Source: Salinicola salarius | GTDB lineage: Bacteria > Pseudomonadota > Gammaproteobacteria > Pseudomonadales > Halomonadaceae | Direction of reading: 5' to 3' | Length of the DNA stretch: 64,000 nucleotides | Assembly (NCBI RefSeq): GCF_002179555.1 | Contig: NZ_NHOU01000008.1 | Span: forward strand, 1 to 64,000 | In this document: one piece after another, positions 1-8,337 of the stretch | How the letters are laid out: each line of letters opens with the position of its first letter | Numbering within the stretch: position 1 is the first letter of the stretch | The notes under the pieces: generated by a model | Told to the model about the DNA's origin: nothing | The model's input: only the letters and a program-made list of their open reading frames with translations | The model's database searches: none | Program-made: the position numbers and the translations under genes

Positions 1-525
1 ATGCCATCCGCAGCCACCTGAATAGTTACAAGAGCGGCTTCTATCGAAGTAGATGGATTGGGGAAGCAGGATGCTGGGGCGTGTCGACGGGGCATCACGT
101 GTCTGGTTATAGAAGCCAAACGGATTCTTGAATCTTCCCAGCTGTATTCCGAATGCCCTTTCTTCATCGGCGATCAACTGATAATCCACGACACCGTAAT
201 CCAGTTCAGGCTGCCAGGCGTCTCCGTAATTGCCGGCTTTCCGGCTCAACACCTGACCGGCGACCAGGACATGGCTAAAAGGACGAAAAGAGGCGTTGAG
301 CCCCAGTTCGGTATATTCCAGGCTGCCGCCATCGTCACTGCTGGGACCGAAGAAGTCGTTGTGATCGGTCACGATGAGCGCCTGACTCATGAAGCCATGA
401 ACCTGGAAGGTATCCGCCGTTTCCATCGCGTGAGCGCCAGTGGCCCCTATTGTGGTTACCGCAGCCTGAGCGACGATCAAGAACCGCTTCAATCTATTCA
501 ATATCGAGCACCCGAACCTGATCAT
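1..525 (-). CDS. Outer-membrane porin-like protein, 5' part only (cut by window edge)
   Basis: About 175 codons are visible before the gene leaves the window. Residues 1-34 look like a Sec signal peptide: basic start (LNRLKRF), hydrophobic core, and a probable cut after ATGAHA. After it come alternating polar/hydrophobic strands with porin-like phrases (YTELGLNASFRPF, LGRFKNPFGFYN, LPQSIYFD), as expected for a beta-barrel that lets small solutes cross the outer membrane. The ATG at 523-525 overlaps the upstream gene by 32 bases; TTG at 499-501 or 490-492 are alternative starts, and no site has a strong Shine-Dalgarno. Close to the edge (about 25-32) the reading becomes odd (CNYSGGCGW); a one-base shift would read VTIQVAADG, so a frameshift is possible. 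The solute specificity cannot be seen. Confidence 0.7.
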   Translation of the reverse strand, partial: MIRFGCSILNRLKRFLIVAQAAVTTIGATGAHAMETADTFQVHGFMSQALIVTDHNDFFGPSSDDGGSLEYTELGLNASFRPFSHVLVAGQVLSRKAGNYGDAWQPELDYGVVDYQLIADEERAFGIQLGRFKNPFGFYNQTRDAPSTRPSILLPQSIYFDRSRSCNYSGGCGWH

Positions 526-925
526 TCAGGCTTGATTGTTGGATATAGCCGATGCTGCCTGGCGTGGAGGCAATCGCCTCGAGCATCTCGGTCTCATCGT
601 CGACTTCGTTGGGGGCCTGTCCGGTCCCGGAAAAGACGGCACGATCCCAGGCCAGCCGGAGCTGATGCGGATAGACACCCAGTATTTTCTTGGAAAAATC
701 TTCGTGAATCGGATTATCGTCAGGTAATACATAGACATGCACCGCTTGTCCGTCCGGCAACGTTCTCTGCCGCATCGCGAATATGGCTCTGAGCGTCTCT
801 ATGGGCAAAGCGGACTGATGCACGGTTCGGTTGGCGATAACGAGCGTCGCGGGCTCATCTGCGAGGCCGCAAAAAGAGACGAGAACGAGCATGAGCAACA
901 GACATCCGGTCAGCCCCCTCCGCAT
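494..925 (-). CDS. Small periplasmic PstS/PBP-like protein
   Basis: A 143-residue protein with a signal peptide (hydrophobic core LLLMLVLVSFCGLA, probable cut after GLA). The mature part reads like a short periplasmic-binding-protein domain of the phosphate-ABC substrate-binding type: LVIANRTV near the start, the ETLRAIFAMRQRTLPDG segment seen in these small PstS-like proteins, and a late TPGSIGYI motif. At under 150 residues it is about half the length of a true PstS and no transporter gene is visible, so it may be a sensory or accessory protein. Its 3' end overlaps the start of the porin-like gene, which suggests co-transcription. Confidence 0.65.
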   Translation of the reverse strand: MRRGLTGCLLLMLVLVSFCGLADEPATLVIANRTVHQSALPIETLRAIFAMRQRTLPDGQAVHVYVLPDDNPIHEDFSKKILGVYPHQLRLAWDRAVFSGTGQAPNEVDDETEMLEAIASTPGSIGYIQQSSLNDQVRVLDIE

Positions 926-1475
926 GCGTCATGACTCCCTGACTCTGCTGCTGTCATTGCGGTTTTCAAGGACGACCTCCGATCCGAACCCGATTCCGTC
1001 TCGGAAATACCGAGCGGCAAAATCTCGATGCAGCGCTCAGCGTGGCAGATTGAAGAGTCTGGTATGTCGATAATCGCATCAAGCGCGATCCCTGAACTTT
1101 ACAAATGGGCTAAGTGTTTCGAAGTAAGCTGACTTACGATTCCAGTCTCATGGCGTTCCCTGCCATCGTCTTGTGACGGGCGAGCATCCCTTTATCTTTC
1201 GATTCCCATATCGCCATATCGCCATATCGGGTAAATATTTTTGCAGCGTAGCATAGTGCCACAACTTACCCGCCGATAATGTTAATCGATGATATTTACT
1301 GAAGCCCGCCAAAAAGATAGGAAGTCCAGGCAAATCTCGGGATTTGCCTGTTAAATCGGCGAATAAAGGTCAGATAACGTCAAAACCGGCCAATAGAGAG
1401 AGTTTACTGCACAGTAATGGCTTGGATTTTATTTGTAACTTCAGGTAATTCAAGGCGGCAAGTTTCAATTGTCGC
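926..1475. other. Intergenic, 550 bp, no gene seen
   Basis: No open frame here has a plausible start, ribosome site or recognisable protein. The part from about 1190 to 1460 is clearly more AT-rich than its surroundings. It holds a small 8-bp tandem repeat and a short inverted repeat near 1125-1138 (GTAAG, CTGA, CTTAC). It should contain the promoter of the minus-strand PBP/porin pair and the 3' end of the sugar-acid operon. Confidence 0.5.
1207..1230. repeat. 8-bp tandem repeat, 3 copies
   Basis: CATATCGC occurs three times in a row, the last copy ending in G instead of C. It lies in the AT-rich spacer downstream of the 2-hydroxy-acid dehydrogenase gene. Confidence 0.6.
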
Positions 1476-2642
1476 CTAGCGAACTTCCCGCAGCCGGCTC
1501 TTGTCCATCTGCTGGATTTCCGTAATACCGAGAAGCGCCATGTCTCGCGCAATTTCTTCCCGCATCAGACGAATCGCATGCTCGACGCCGGCTTCCCCGG
1601 CATAGGCGGCCGCGTAGTTGAAAGGCCTGCCGAAGAAAACGAATCGCGCGCCCAGCGCGAGCGCCTTCAGCACATCGGTACCGCGCCGGAAGCCGCTGTC
1701 GATCATGACGGGATAATCGCCGACGGCCTCGACGATATCGGGCAGTGCCCGTAACGGAGCGATCGCGCCATCCAGCTGCCGGCCGCCATGGTTGGAGACG
1801 ATGATGCCATCGGCGCCGTGATCCTTGGCGCGCTTCGCATCTTCGGGGTGCAGAATGCCCTTGACGACCAGATTGCCCGGCCAGCGTTCTCGTACCAGCG
1901 CCAGATAGTCCCAGTCGAGGTGGGTGCGTCCCGAGAAGTCGCGATTGACGTTCCGGGAGATGACCGGAATGCCTCGGGTCGCGTGATTGTTCTCGAAGTG
2001 GGGAATGCCTTGGTGGCGAAGCGTCTTGTAGAAGGTGCCGTAGAGCCAGCGGGGCTTGAGCAGCCCATCCAATGCCAGGCGGGCACTGGGGCGAATCGGC
2101 GACGAGAAGCCGCTGCGCCGGTTGTTGTCGGGGTTGGGCGGCACCGCGTAGTCGACGGTAATGACCAGATTACGAAATCCCGCTCGCTCGATGCGTTCGA
2201 TCAGCGCCTCGATGCCGGGCCGATCCCCCGGCAGATAGGCCTGGAACCAGTCGCTGCCGTCGATCCGGGCCACCTCTTCCATCGGGATCAGCGACGACCC
2301 GCTCATGATCATCGGCACCTCGGCCCGCGACGCTGCGCGAGCCAGCGCCAGATCGCCCCGATAGGCCGAAAGCGCGCTGATCCCCATCGGGGCGATGCCG
2401 AACGGCGCGGCATAACGCGTGCCCAGCAGCTCGGTCTCGAGCGAGACACGGGAGACATCCCTCAGCGCCCGCGGCACGAAGCAGTAGTCATCGAAGGCCG
2501 CACGGTTGGCGGCCAGGCTCTTGCCCTCTTCCGCCGCGTTGGCGACGTATCCGTAGATCGGCCGGGGAAGATGGCGCTTGCCGGCACGTTCGAGGTCCAG
2601 GAAGTTGCGAATACGGGACAGGCGGCGTTGTTGGCGCGTCAC
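1476..2642 (-). CDS. FMN-dependent alpha-hydroxy-acid dehydrogenase (LldD-like)
   Basis: A 388-residue, full-length member of the lactate/glycolate/mandelate oxidase TIM-barrel family, which oxidises L-2-hydroxy acids to 2-keto acids using FMN. The signature SNHGGRQLDG (about 283-292) supplies the catalytic base His285 and substrate Arg288; Lys261 (VVKGIL) and the IDSGFRRGTDVLKAL and FFGRPF segments form the FMN phosphate site. The GTG start at 2642 is preceded by AAGGA at good spacing. It is last in a minus-strand run after the TctCBA importer, an enolase-superfamily enzyme and a DapA-family lyase. It may therefore oxidise a hydroxy acid made from a sugar acid (glycolate or lactate) rather than serve general lactate respiration. 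The substrate is inferred, not shown. Confidence 0.85.
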   Translation of the reverse strand: MTRQQRRLSRIRNFLDLERAGKRHLPRPIYGYVANAAEEGKSLAANRAAFDDYCFVPRALRDVSRVSLETELLGTRYAAPFGIAPMGISALSAYRGDLALARAASRAEVPMIMSGSSLIPMEEVARIDGSDWFQAYLPGDRPGIEALIERIERAGFRNLVITVDYAVPPNPDNNRRSGFSSPIRPSARLALDGLLKPRWLYGTFYKTLRHQGIPHFENNHATRGIPVISRNVNRDFSGRTHLDWDYLALVRERWPGNLVVKGILHPEDAKRAKDHGADGIIVSNHGGRQLDGAIAPLRALPDIVEAVGDYPVMIDSGFRRGTDVLKALALGARFVFFGRPFNYAAAYAGEAGVEHAIRLMREEIARDMALLGITEIQQMDKSRLREVR

Positions 2643-2693
2643 GAATGATCCTTACGCGTGGAAAAGGGAGATCGGTTATACATAGGCGATGTC

Positions 2694-2733
2694 AGGCTTT
2701 GTACGAAAAGTCGTACGAAAAGTCGGCGAGCGA
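2694..2733. repeat. Possible decayed fragment of the 159-bp MITE end
   Basis: The spacer between the dehydrogenase and lyase genes contains AGGCTTTGTACGAAAAGTCG, which resembles the terminal inverted repeat of the elements at 11391 and 23801 (AGGCTTTGTCTGAAAA). The twelve bases TACGAAAAGTCG are immediately duplicated. No second end is visible. Confidence 0.3.
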
Positions 2734-2746
2734 TGCCGGCAAGCCG

Positions 2747-3670
2747 TCATCCCTTCAGCCCCGGCATCGCGAAGTCGACCCCTGCCAGCGTTGTCAGCAG
2801 CCTGTCGCGCTGGCCGTCGTCGAGCGAGACCAGCGGCGGCCGCAGGCGGTCCCAGGCGGGATCACCGCTGAAATGCGCGGTGGCGGCCTTGAGCGCCGGA
2901 ATCATCGGCACGCTCTCGAAGATATCGCGAATCTCGTTCAACGCCTGCTGGCGCGCATCGGCGTCTTCCTCGCGCCAACTGGCGCCCAGCGCCGAGATCG
3001 CGCGGGGATTGACGTTGGCCGTGGCGCTGATGCAACCGGCGCCGCCGGCTCGCAGTGTGGGCAGCAGGAAGCGTTCGCTGCCCGCGTAGACGCGAAATCC
3101 TTGCTGGCCGAAGGCGTCGATCACGGACTGGGTGTTGGCCCAGTCGCCGGAGCTGTCCTTGATCCCCGCCACGACCTCGGGATAGCGCTTCAGCAACCGC
3201 TCGATCAGGCCCAGCCCGATCGGCACCTGCGCCACCGGCGGAATATGGTAGAGGTAGAGCCGCAGCCGCTCATCGCCGACCCGCTCGATCACCTCGCTGT
3301 AGAACCGGAACAGCCCCTCCTCCGAGACGCCCTTGTAGTAGAACGGCGGCAGCATCAGCACGCCTCCGACGCCCTTACTGACGGCATGTCGGGTCAGGGC
3401 GACGCTGTCGGGTATCGAGCAGCAGCCGGTACCGGGCATCAGGCGGCTTGTGTCGAGCCCCGCCGCGACCAGATGATCAAGCAGGTCGAGGCGCTCCTGC
3501 ACCGACAGCGAGTTGGCCTCGGAGTTGGTGCCGAAGATCGCCAGCCCGACATCGTTGGCCATCAGCCAGCGGCAGTGCTCGACGAAGCGCGCGGCATCGG
3601 GAGCAAGGTCATCGCCAAACGGCGTGATGACCGGAGAGAGTACGGTACCGCAGGGCGCATTCGACGACAT
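2747..3670 (-). CDS. Dihydrodipicolinate-synthase-family lyase (sugar-acid aldolase/dehydratase)
   Basis: A 307-residue class I aldolase of the DapA/NAL superfamily. Schiff-base Lys171 lies in AGIKDSSGD and catalytic Tyr141 in LYLYHIPP. The usual GTTGE loop reads GTNSEA (47-52), so this is not a true DapA; the housekeeping dapA is at 57298. Relatives act on 2-keto-3-deoxy sugar acids, either splitting them to pyruvate plus an aldehyde or dehydrating them. The ATG at 3670 was chosen because GAGG lies about nine bases upstream; an in-frame GTG at 3676 is too close to it. It sits between the enolase-superfamily gene and the FMN dehydrogenase gene, fitting a step after sugar-acid dehydration. Confidence 0.82.
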   Translation of the reverse strand: MSSNAPCGTVLSPVITPFGDDLAPDAARFVEHCRWLMANDVGLAIFGTNSEANSLSVQERLDLLDHLVAAGLDTSRLMPGTGCCSIPDSVALTRHAVSKGVGGVLMLPPFYYKGVSEEGLFRFYSEVIERVGDERLRLYLYHIPPVAQVPIGLGLIERLLKRYPEVVAGIKDSSGDWANTQSVIDAFGQQGFRVYAGSERFLLPTLRAGGAGCISATANVNPRAISALGASWREEDADARQQALNEIRDIFESVPMIPALKAATAHFSGDPAWDRLRPPLVSLDDGQRDRLLTTLAGVDFAMPGLKG

Positions 3671-3733
3671 GAACACAGACCTCTTGATAGAGAATGGTGA
3701 TGGGATCGGTCATGACCCCGCGGCTATCGAGCT

Positions 3734-4855
3734 TCAGGACCAGGGCTCGACGGCGTAGCGCGACAGCGCCTCCTCGTCGAAGTCGAATCCCAATCCCGGC
3801 GTCTGGGGTAGATTCAGCCGTCCGTCGTTGAAGGTCAACTGCGTATCGATCAGCCTACGGAAGTTAAGCACCTGATCGTCGGCGAAAAATTCGACGAAAG
3901 GCGCATTCGGCGTCGAACCGACCAGATGCACGTGAAGATCATGGAACCAGTGCGGGCAGATCTCCACGCCGTAGCTGGCCGCCGTGGCCGCGATGCGACG
4001 GAACTCCGTCACCCCGCCACAGACTGCCGCATCGGTCTGCAGGATCATCGCCGCCTCCTTGTCCAACAGTTCCTTGAAGCGCCAGCGACCGGCTTCGATC
4101 TCGCCGGTTGCCACCGGGATCGGCGTGCGCTCGGCCAGGCGGCGATGGTTGTCGATGTCGTCCGGGCTGAACGGCTCCTCGATCCAGTAGGGCGAATAGG
4201 GCTCGGCCATGCGCGCGAAGGCCAGGGCCGAAGGAAGATCGCGCCAGGCATTGTTCGCATCCATCATCAGCAGAACGTCGGGGCCGATCGCCTCGCGAAC
4301 CGCCGCCAGCCGCGCTTCTTCACCAGCCAGATCTTCGCGCCCCACCTTCATCTTGACCGCCTTGAAGCCCTTCTCGACATAGCCGGTCATCTCTTCCGCC
4401 AGCCTGGCCGGCGTCTTGCCGTCGAGGTAATAGCCGCCGCTGGCGTAGGCCGCCACGCTGTGCTCGTCGCTGGCGCCGAGAAACTTGTAGAGCGGCAGGT
4501 TGGCGGCGCGGGCGTTGCGGTCCCACAGCGCCACGTCGAGGATGCTCAGCGCCCGCATCACCGAGCCGGTGCGGCCGTGCAGCAGCCCTTCCTGGTACAT
4601 CTCCTGCCACAGCCCCTCGACGCGATGCGCGTCCTGCCCTATCAGCACCGGCTTGAGCAGGTCGCGTACCGCCTGCGTCACCAGATGGCCGGCGTTGTTG
4701 CCGCCGTAGCAGAAGCCGATACCGCTGATGCCGTCGTCGCCGGTCACCTTGACCAGCGCGTAGTCGCGCTTGAGCACCTGCCGGTTGGAAAAGCTGGTCG
4801 GATTATCCAGCGCGACGTTGACCGTTCGCGCCTGCACATCGGTAATTCTCGTCAT
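3734..4855 (-). CDS. Mandelate racemase/muconate lactonizing enzyme family protein (probable sugar-acid dehydratase)
   Basis: A 373-residue enolase-superfamily member with a two-domain layout. The N-terminal capping domain (1-130) is followed by a barrel carrying the KxK pair (Lys168, Lys170 in VKMKVG), metal ligands Asp199 (MMDANNAW), Glu226 (IEEPF) and Glu252 (ATGE), and a His-rich segment near 302-310 (HWFHDLH) supplying the general base. This pattern is that of the mandelate-racemase subgroup, which includes many acid-sugar dehydratases. The ATG has GGAGAG eight bases upstream. Placed just after tctA, it most likely acts on the imported acid. The exact sugar acid cannot be read from sequence. 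Confidence 0.82.
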   Translation of the reverse strand: MTRITDVQARTVNVALDNPTSFSNRQVLKRDYALVKVTGDDGISGIGFCYGGNNAGHLVTQAVRDLLKPVLIGQDAHRVEGLWQEMYQEGLLHGRTGSVMRALSILDVALWDRNARAANLPLYKFLGASDEHSVAAYASGGYYLDGKTPARLAEEMTGYVEKGFKAVKMKVGREDLAGEEARLAAVREAIGPDVLLMMDANNAWRDLPSALAFARMAEPYSPYWIEEPFSPDDIDNHRRLAERTPIPVATGEIEAGRWRFKELLDKEAAMILQTDAAVCGGVTEFRRIAATAASYGVEICPHWFHDLHVHLVGSTPNAPFVEFFADDQVLNFRRLIDTQLTFNDGRLNLPQTPGLGFDFDEEALSRYAVEPWS

Positions 4856-4926
4856 CGGTCATCTCTCCAGAATAGGGGTTAACCCGGGCGTGATGAATCC
4901 ACGCGTCTTGAATCCAGGCTCATGAA

Positions 4927-6435
4927 TCAACTCTGTTTCAGGCGGCGCTTGAGCGGCAGACGCAGCCAGCGGAAGAACGGTGTCGCCTGCAGGATCGAGA
5001 GCAGCGCCAGAATCAGCAGCACGGTGGCGATGGGGCTTTCCAGGAACACGCCGAAGCTGTCGTTGCCGATCAGCATCGACTGCTGGAAGCTGGTCTCCAT
5101 CACTGGCCCCAGGATCAGGCCGATCACCATCGGCGCCGGCGACACTCCCGCCTTGCTCATCCAGTAGCCGAACAACCCGAAGCCCAGCATCAGCCCGACA
5201 TCGAACAGGCTGTTGTTGATCGCGAAGGCACCGATGATGCACAGCGTCAGAATCGCGCAGGCAATGAAGCCGTCAGGAATCTTGGTCACCGAGACGCTCA
5301 TCTTGGTGAACGCCAGCCCCACCACCAGCAGCGCGATGTTGGCGAGAATCACCGCCCAGATCAGGGTGTAGGTGACGTCGCCGTAATCGGTGAGCAGATT
5401 GGGGCCGGGCAGGATGCCCTGCACCATCAGCGCACCGAGCAGGATCGCGGTGGAAGAGCTCCCCGGGATCCCGAGGGCGATGGTAGGAATCAGCGCACCG
5501 CCAACGACCGCATTATTGGCGGCCTCCGGCGCGGCGACGCCGGCAATCTCTCCCTTGCCGAAGCGGCTCTTGTCCTTGGCGAAGCGCTTGGCCTCGTTGT
5601 AGGCGAACCAGCTGGCGGTATCACCACCAGTGCCGGGAATCAGCCCCACGACGATACCGATGCCGCTGGAGCGCAGGATGTTGGGCATCAGCTGCTTGAT
5701 GGTGCTCCAGCGTGGCATCAAGCGGTCGGTGATACGGCTCGCTACCTTGTTGCCCCGGTGGGAGTTCTCGATCAGCGTCAGCGCCTGGGGCACCGAGAAC
5801 AGCCCGATCAATGCCACCGTGAAATCGATCCCGGCGAACAGGTTGATCTGATCGAAGGTCATGCGTGGCGTACCGGTCGTCAGGTCCATCCCCACCGTGC
5901 TGAGCAGCAGGCCCAGCCCGCCCGAAAGCAGGCCGCTGATCACCGACCCCTGCGCCAGCGAACCGATGATGGTGATGCCCAGTACGGCAATCGCGAACAG
6001 CTCGACCGGGCCGAACTCGAGCACCAGCGTGCCGAGCAGCGGTGCCGCCGTCAGCAGCGCGATGCCGCTCATCAGCCCGCCGAAGAACGAGGCGAACAGC
6101 GAGATCCCCAGCGCCTGGCCCGCCTTGCCCTGCTGCGAGAGCGGGAAGCCGTCGAGCACGGTCGCCGCCGCCGAGGGCGTGCCGGGGGTACGCAGCAGAA
6201 TCGCGGCGATGGAGCCGCCGTAGGACGCCCCAACGTAGAGCGAAGCCAGCATGCTCAGCCCGGTCGCCGGGTCGAAGCTGAACGTCAGCGGCAACAGCAG
6301 GGCCAGCGCCATCGTCGCCGACAGCCCCGGCATCGCCCCGACGAACAGCCCCAGCAGCGTACCGCCGAGGATGCAGGCAATGTTGTTGAAGCTGAGCACG
6401 TTGGTCAGCCCGATCATCACCAAAGAGGAATCCAT
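4927..6435 (-). CDS. tctA: Tripartite tricarboxylate transporter large permease TctA
   Basis: A 502-residue, very hydrophobic inner-membrane protein with the length and repeated motifs of the TctA family, including GAMPGLSATMALALLLP near residue 35 and the matching GLIPGTGGD segment near 265. About 11-12 membrane spans are likely. With TctB and the periplasmic TctC it forms a cation-driven importer for carboxylates. The ATG follows AGGAGAG. The gene sits 78 bp after tctB and is followed by the catabolic enzyme genes, so the cargo is probably their sugar-acid substrate. Confidence 0.93.
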   Translation of the reverse strand: MDSSLVMIGLTNVLSFNNIACILGGTLLGLFVGAMPGLSATMALALLLPLTFSFDPATGLSMLASLYVGASYGGSIAAILLRTPGTPSAAATVLDGFPLSQQGKAGQALGISLFASFFGGLMSGIALLTAAPLLGTLVLEFGPVELFAIAVLGITIIGSLAQGSVISGLLSGGLGLLLSTVGMDLTTGTPRMTFDQINLFAGIDFTVALIGLFSVPQALTLIENSHRGNKVASRITDRLMPRWSTIKQLMPNILRSSGIGIVVGLIPGTGGDTASWFAYNEAKRFAKDKSRFGKGEIAGVAAPEAANNAVVGGALIPTIALGIPGSSSTAILLGALMVQGILPGPNLLTDYGDVTYTLIWAVILANIALLVVGLAFTKMSVSVTKIPDGFIACAILTLCIIGAFAINNSLFDVGLMLGFGLFGYWMSKAGVSPAPMVIGLILGPVMETSFQQSMLIGNDSFGVFLESPIATVLLILALLSILQATPFFRWLRLPLKRRLKQS

Positions 6436-6513
6436 GCGCGTCTACTCTCCTGCGCTCGAACCGAGCGTCGTGGCCGCCAGTGCTGGCGAGGGCTTACCAG
6501 TGCTGGCGAAGAC

Positions 6514-6993
6514 TCAAAGAAAGCTCGGCAGCAGCGGGATCGGCAGACCCAGGAACTGCACGAACACCAGGCACACCATGGCGATCAGCACCGCACCGGC
6601 GATCAGCGCGAAGGACCACTTCACGGTGCGCAGAATCGCCAGCGCCAGGGTCATGAATAGCGCCGTGGCCAGCACGTAACCGAGCGTCGTCATCGACGCG
6701 ACATACCCCACCGCCAGCAGGAAGATGGTGACGACCGCCGCCCAGCGCTTGGGCGCCGGTGGTGCCTCGTCCGCTTCCCGGTCGGCTGGCTCGGCGGCGC
6801 TGCCGCCAGTGGCCGGCGCGCGACGCTGTAGCCGCAGTTCGCTGGCCACCATCGCCAGCGACAGCAGCCCGACGGCGACTGCGTAGATCATCGGCATCTG
6901 GGCGGCGGCGCGGGGGTAATCGCTGGCATCGAAGAAGAAGACGCCGGCCACGACGATGCCAAACACTCCCAGCAGCAAACGACTGACGTTCAT
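6514..6993 (-). CDS. tctB: Tripartite tricarboxylate transporter small subunit TctB
   Basis: A 159-residue protein with four predicted membrane spans (about 5-22, 33-50, 88-115 and 120-150) and a charged cytoplasmic linker in the middle (READEAPPAPKRW). Size and topology match TctB, the small membrane subunit of TTT importers. The start is supported by GAGGAGG just upstream. It lies between tctC and tctA, the classic CBA order. Confidence 0.88.
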   Translation of the reverse strand: MNVSRLLLGVFGIVVAGVFFFDASDYPRAAAQMPMIYAVAVGLLSLAMVASELRLQRRAPATGGSAAEPADREADEAPPAPKRWAAVVTIFLLAVGYVASMTTLGYVLATALFMTLALAILRTVKWSFALIAGAVLIAMVCLVFVQFLGLPIPLLPSFL

Positions 6994-7025
6994 GGCGTCC
7001 TCCTCGTCGGGTATCGATCGGCCAC

Positions 7026-8006
7026 TCAGCGACCGACCTCGTCCTTGACCGATTCCCAGATGCCGCGGTAATCGCTCTCCATCTGGTCGATCATGGCGCG
7101 GTAGTCATCGCCAGTGACGACATCGAGATTCATGGCGCGCTTCTCCGCCTGGGCCTGGAAGTCGGGCTCCTGCGCCAGCGTCTCGAACGCCTCGATCAAC
7201 TGCTGACGGGCCTCATCCGGAATGCCCGCCGGCGCGCTGTAGCCCCGCGAGGAACCCGCCACCACGTCGACACCCTTCTCCTTCATGGTGGGCACGTCCG
7301 GCAGGCTGGTCAGCCGTTTCTCGGCGAAGACGGCCAACGCCCGAAGGTTGCCGGACTCGATCTGCCCGTAGACGTTGCCCACGTTGTTGAAGCTGGCATC
7401 GATCTTGCCGCCCATGGCTGCCGTTGCGGACGGGCCGTCGCCCTGGAACGGCACCTTCTTGAAGGAGAGCCCCTTGGCCTGCTCGAGCAGGATGGTGGTG
7501 AAGAAGTCGTCGCCGCCGACGCCGGAATTGCCGATGGTCACCGTACCCGGGCTCTGCTCGGCGGCCTCGAAGAGACCCTCGATGGTCTGGTAGGGGCTAT
7601 CGGCACTGACGACGACGATGCCCGGATCGGTCACCACGTTGGCGATCGGCGTCATCTCGTCGGTCTTGTAGGTGATGGCATCGTTCATGATGTAGTTGGT
7701 CATCAGCATCGGCGTGTTGGTGATGCTGATGGTGCTGCCATCGTTGGGCGACTGCTTGGCCAGCCTCGTCCAGGCGACGGCCCCGGTGGCGCCGGGCATG
7801 TATTCGTTGACGAAATCGACGCCGAGAATTTCGCTCAGGCGCGGCTGGACCAGCTGAGCCAGGGCATCACTCCCGCCTCCCGGCTTGAATCCTTGCAGAA
7901 CGGTGACTTCATCGCCTCCCACGTAATCGGCGGCTTGCGCCAGGGGAGACAGGCTGATGGCGACGGCGGTGGCCGTCAGCCAGTGGCGAAGGGCTTTGGC
8001 GTGCAT
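7026..8006 (-). CDS. tctC: TctC/Bug-family periplasmic solute-binding protein
   Basis: A 326-residue secreted protein. The signal peptide spans about residues 1-25 (LTATAVAISLSPLAQA). The mature domain carries Bug-family motifs: a VLQGFKPGGGSDALAQ stretch near the start, where TctC proteins bind the ligand carboxylate, and GATGAVAWTRLAKQSPNDG, the usual second binding loop. It is the first gene of the minus-strand operon and its ATG has a clear GAGAGGA site. The leader upstream holds a 15-bp tandem repeat and an operator-like palindrome near 8123-8138. Confidence 0.92.
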   Translation of the reverse strand: MHAKALRHWLTATAVAISLSPLAQAADYVGGDEVTVLQGFKPGGGSDALAQLVQPRLSEILGVDFVNEYMPGATGAVAWTRLAKQSPNDGSTISITNTPMLMTNYIMNDAITYKTDEMTPIANVVTDPGIVVVSADSPYQTIEGLFEAAEQSPGTVTIGNSGVGGDDFFTTILLEQAKGLSFKKVPFQGDGPSATAAMGGKIDASFNNVGNVYGQIESGNLRALAVFAEKRLTSLPDVPTMKEKGVDVVAGSSRGYSAPAGIPDEARQQLIEAFETLAQEPDFQAQAEKRAMNLDVVTGDDYRAMIDQMESDYRGIWESVKDEVGR

Positions 8007-8039
8007 GATCGATTCCTCTCTGACGGAGTCTGTTTGTCG

Positions 8040-8094
8040 TTGTCTTACCTAGCCTTGTCTTGCCTACTCTTGTCTTACCTACTCTTGTCGTGCC
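8040..8094. repeat. 15-bp tandem repeat in the tctC leader
   Basis: Three units of TTGTCTTACCTACTC (with one or two changes each) plus a partial fourth unit lie between the tctC start codon and its probable promoter. They would be transcribed as the 5' untranslated leader. Confidence 0.8.
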
Positions 8095-8103
8095 AAAGAG
8101 AAC

Positions 8104-8138
8104 GTATTAATTTATCGATCAGATTGTCAATAATATTG
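8104..8138 (-). promoter_or_regulatory. Candidate tctC promoter with overlapping operator
   Basis: On the minus strand TTGACA (8125-8130) is a perfect -35 box; a TAATAC-like -10 lies at 8104-8109, at a short 15-base spacing. The -35 box is embedded in ATTATTGACAAT, which matches 11 of 12 bases of a motif upstream of the sugar-acid dehydratase. The overlapping CAATAATATTG (8128-8138) is an odd palindrome. A repressor bound here would cover the -35 box. The adjacent GntR regulator is the obvious candidate, by inference. Confidence 0.5.
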
Positions 8139-8337
8139 CCGCCAATAGAGACTAAAGCAGTAACGGCGTACAAAATGGTCCTAAAGGGCGCGAAATCGCC
8201 ATCATTCGGCGAACGGCCGTGGCAGAATCGATTCTGCAACCGGCGGACTGACCAGCGGCGGCGCTTGCTCCTTGCCTGCCCTGCTGAAGACAATGGCCAA
8301 CCGGGTGACGGGAATACATCGTGACGGGAACACATTC

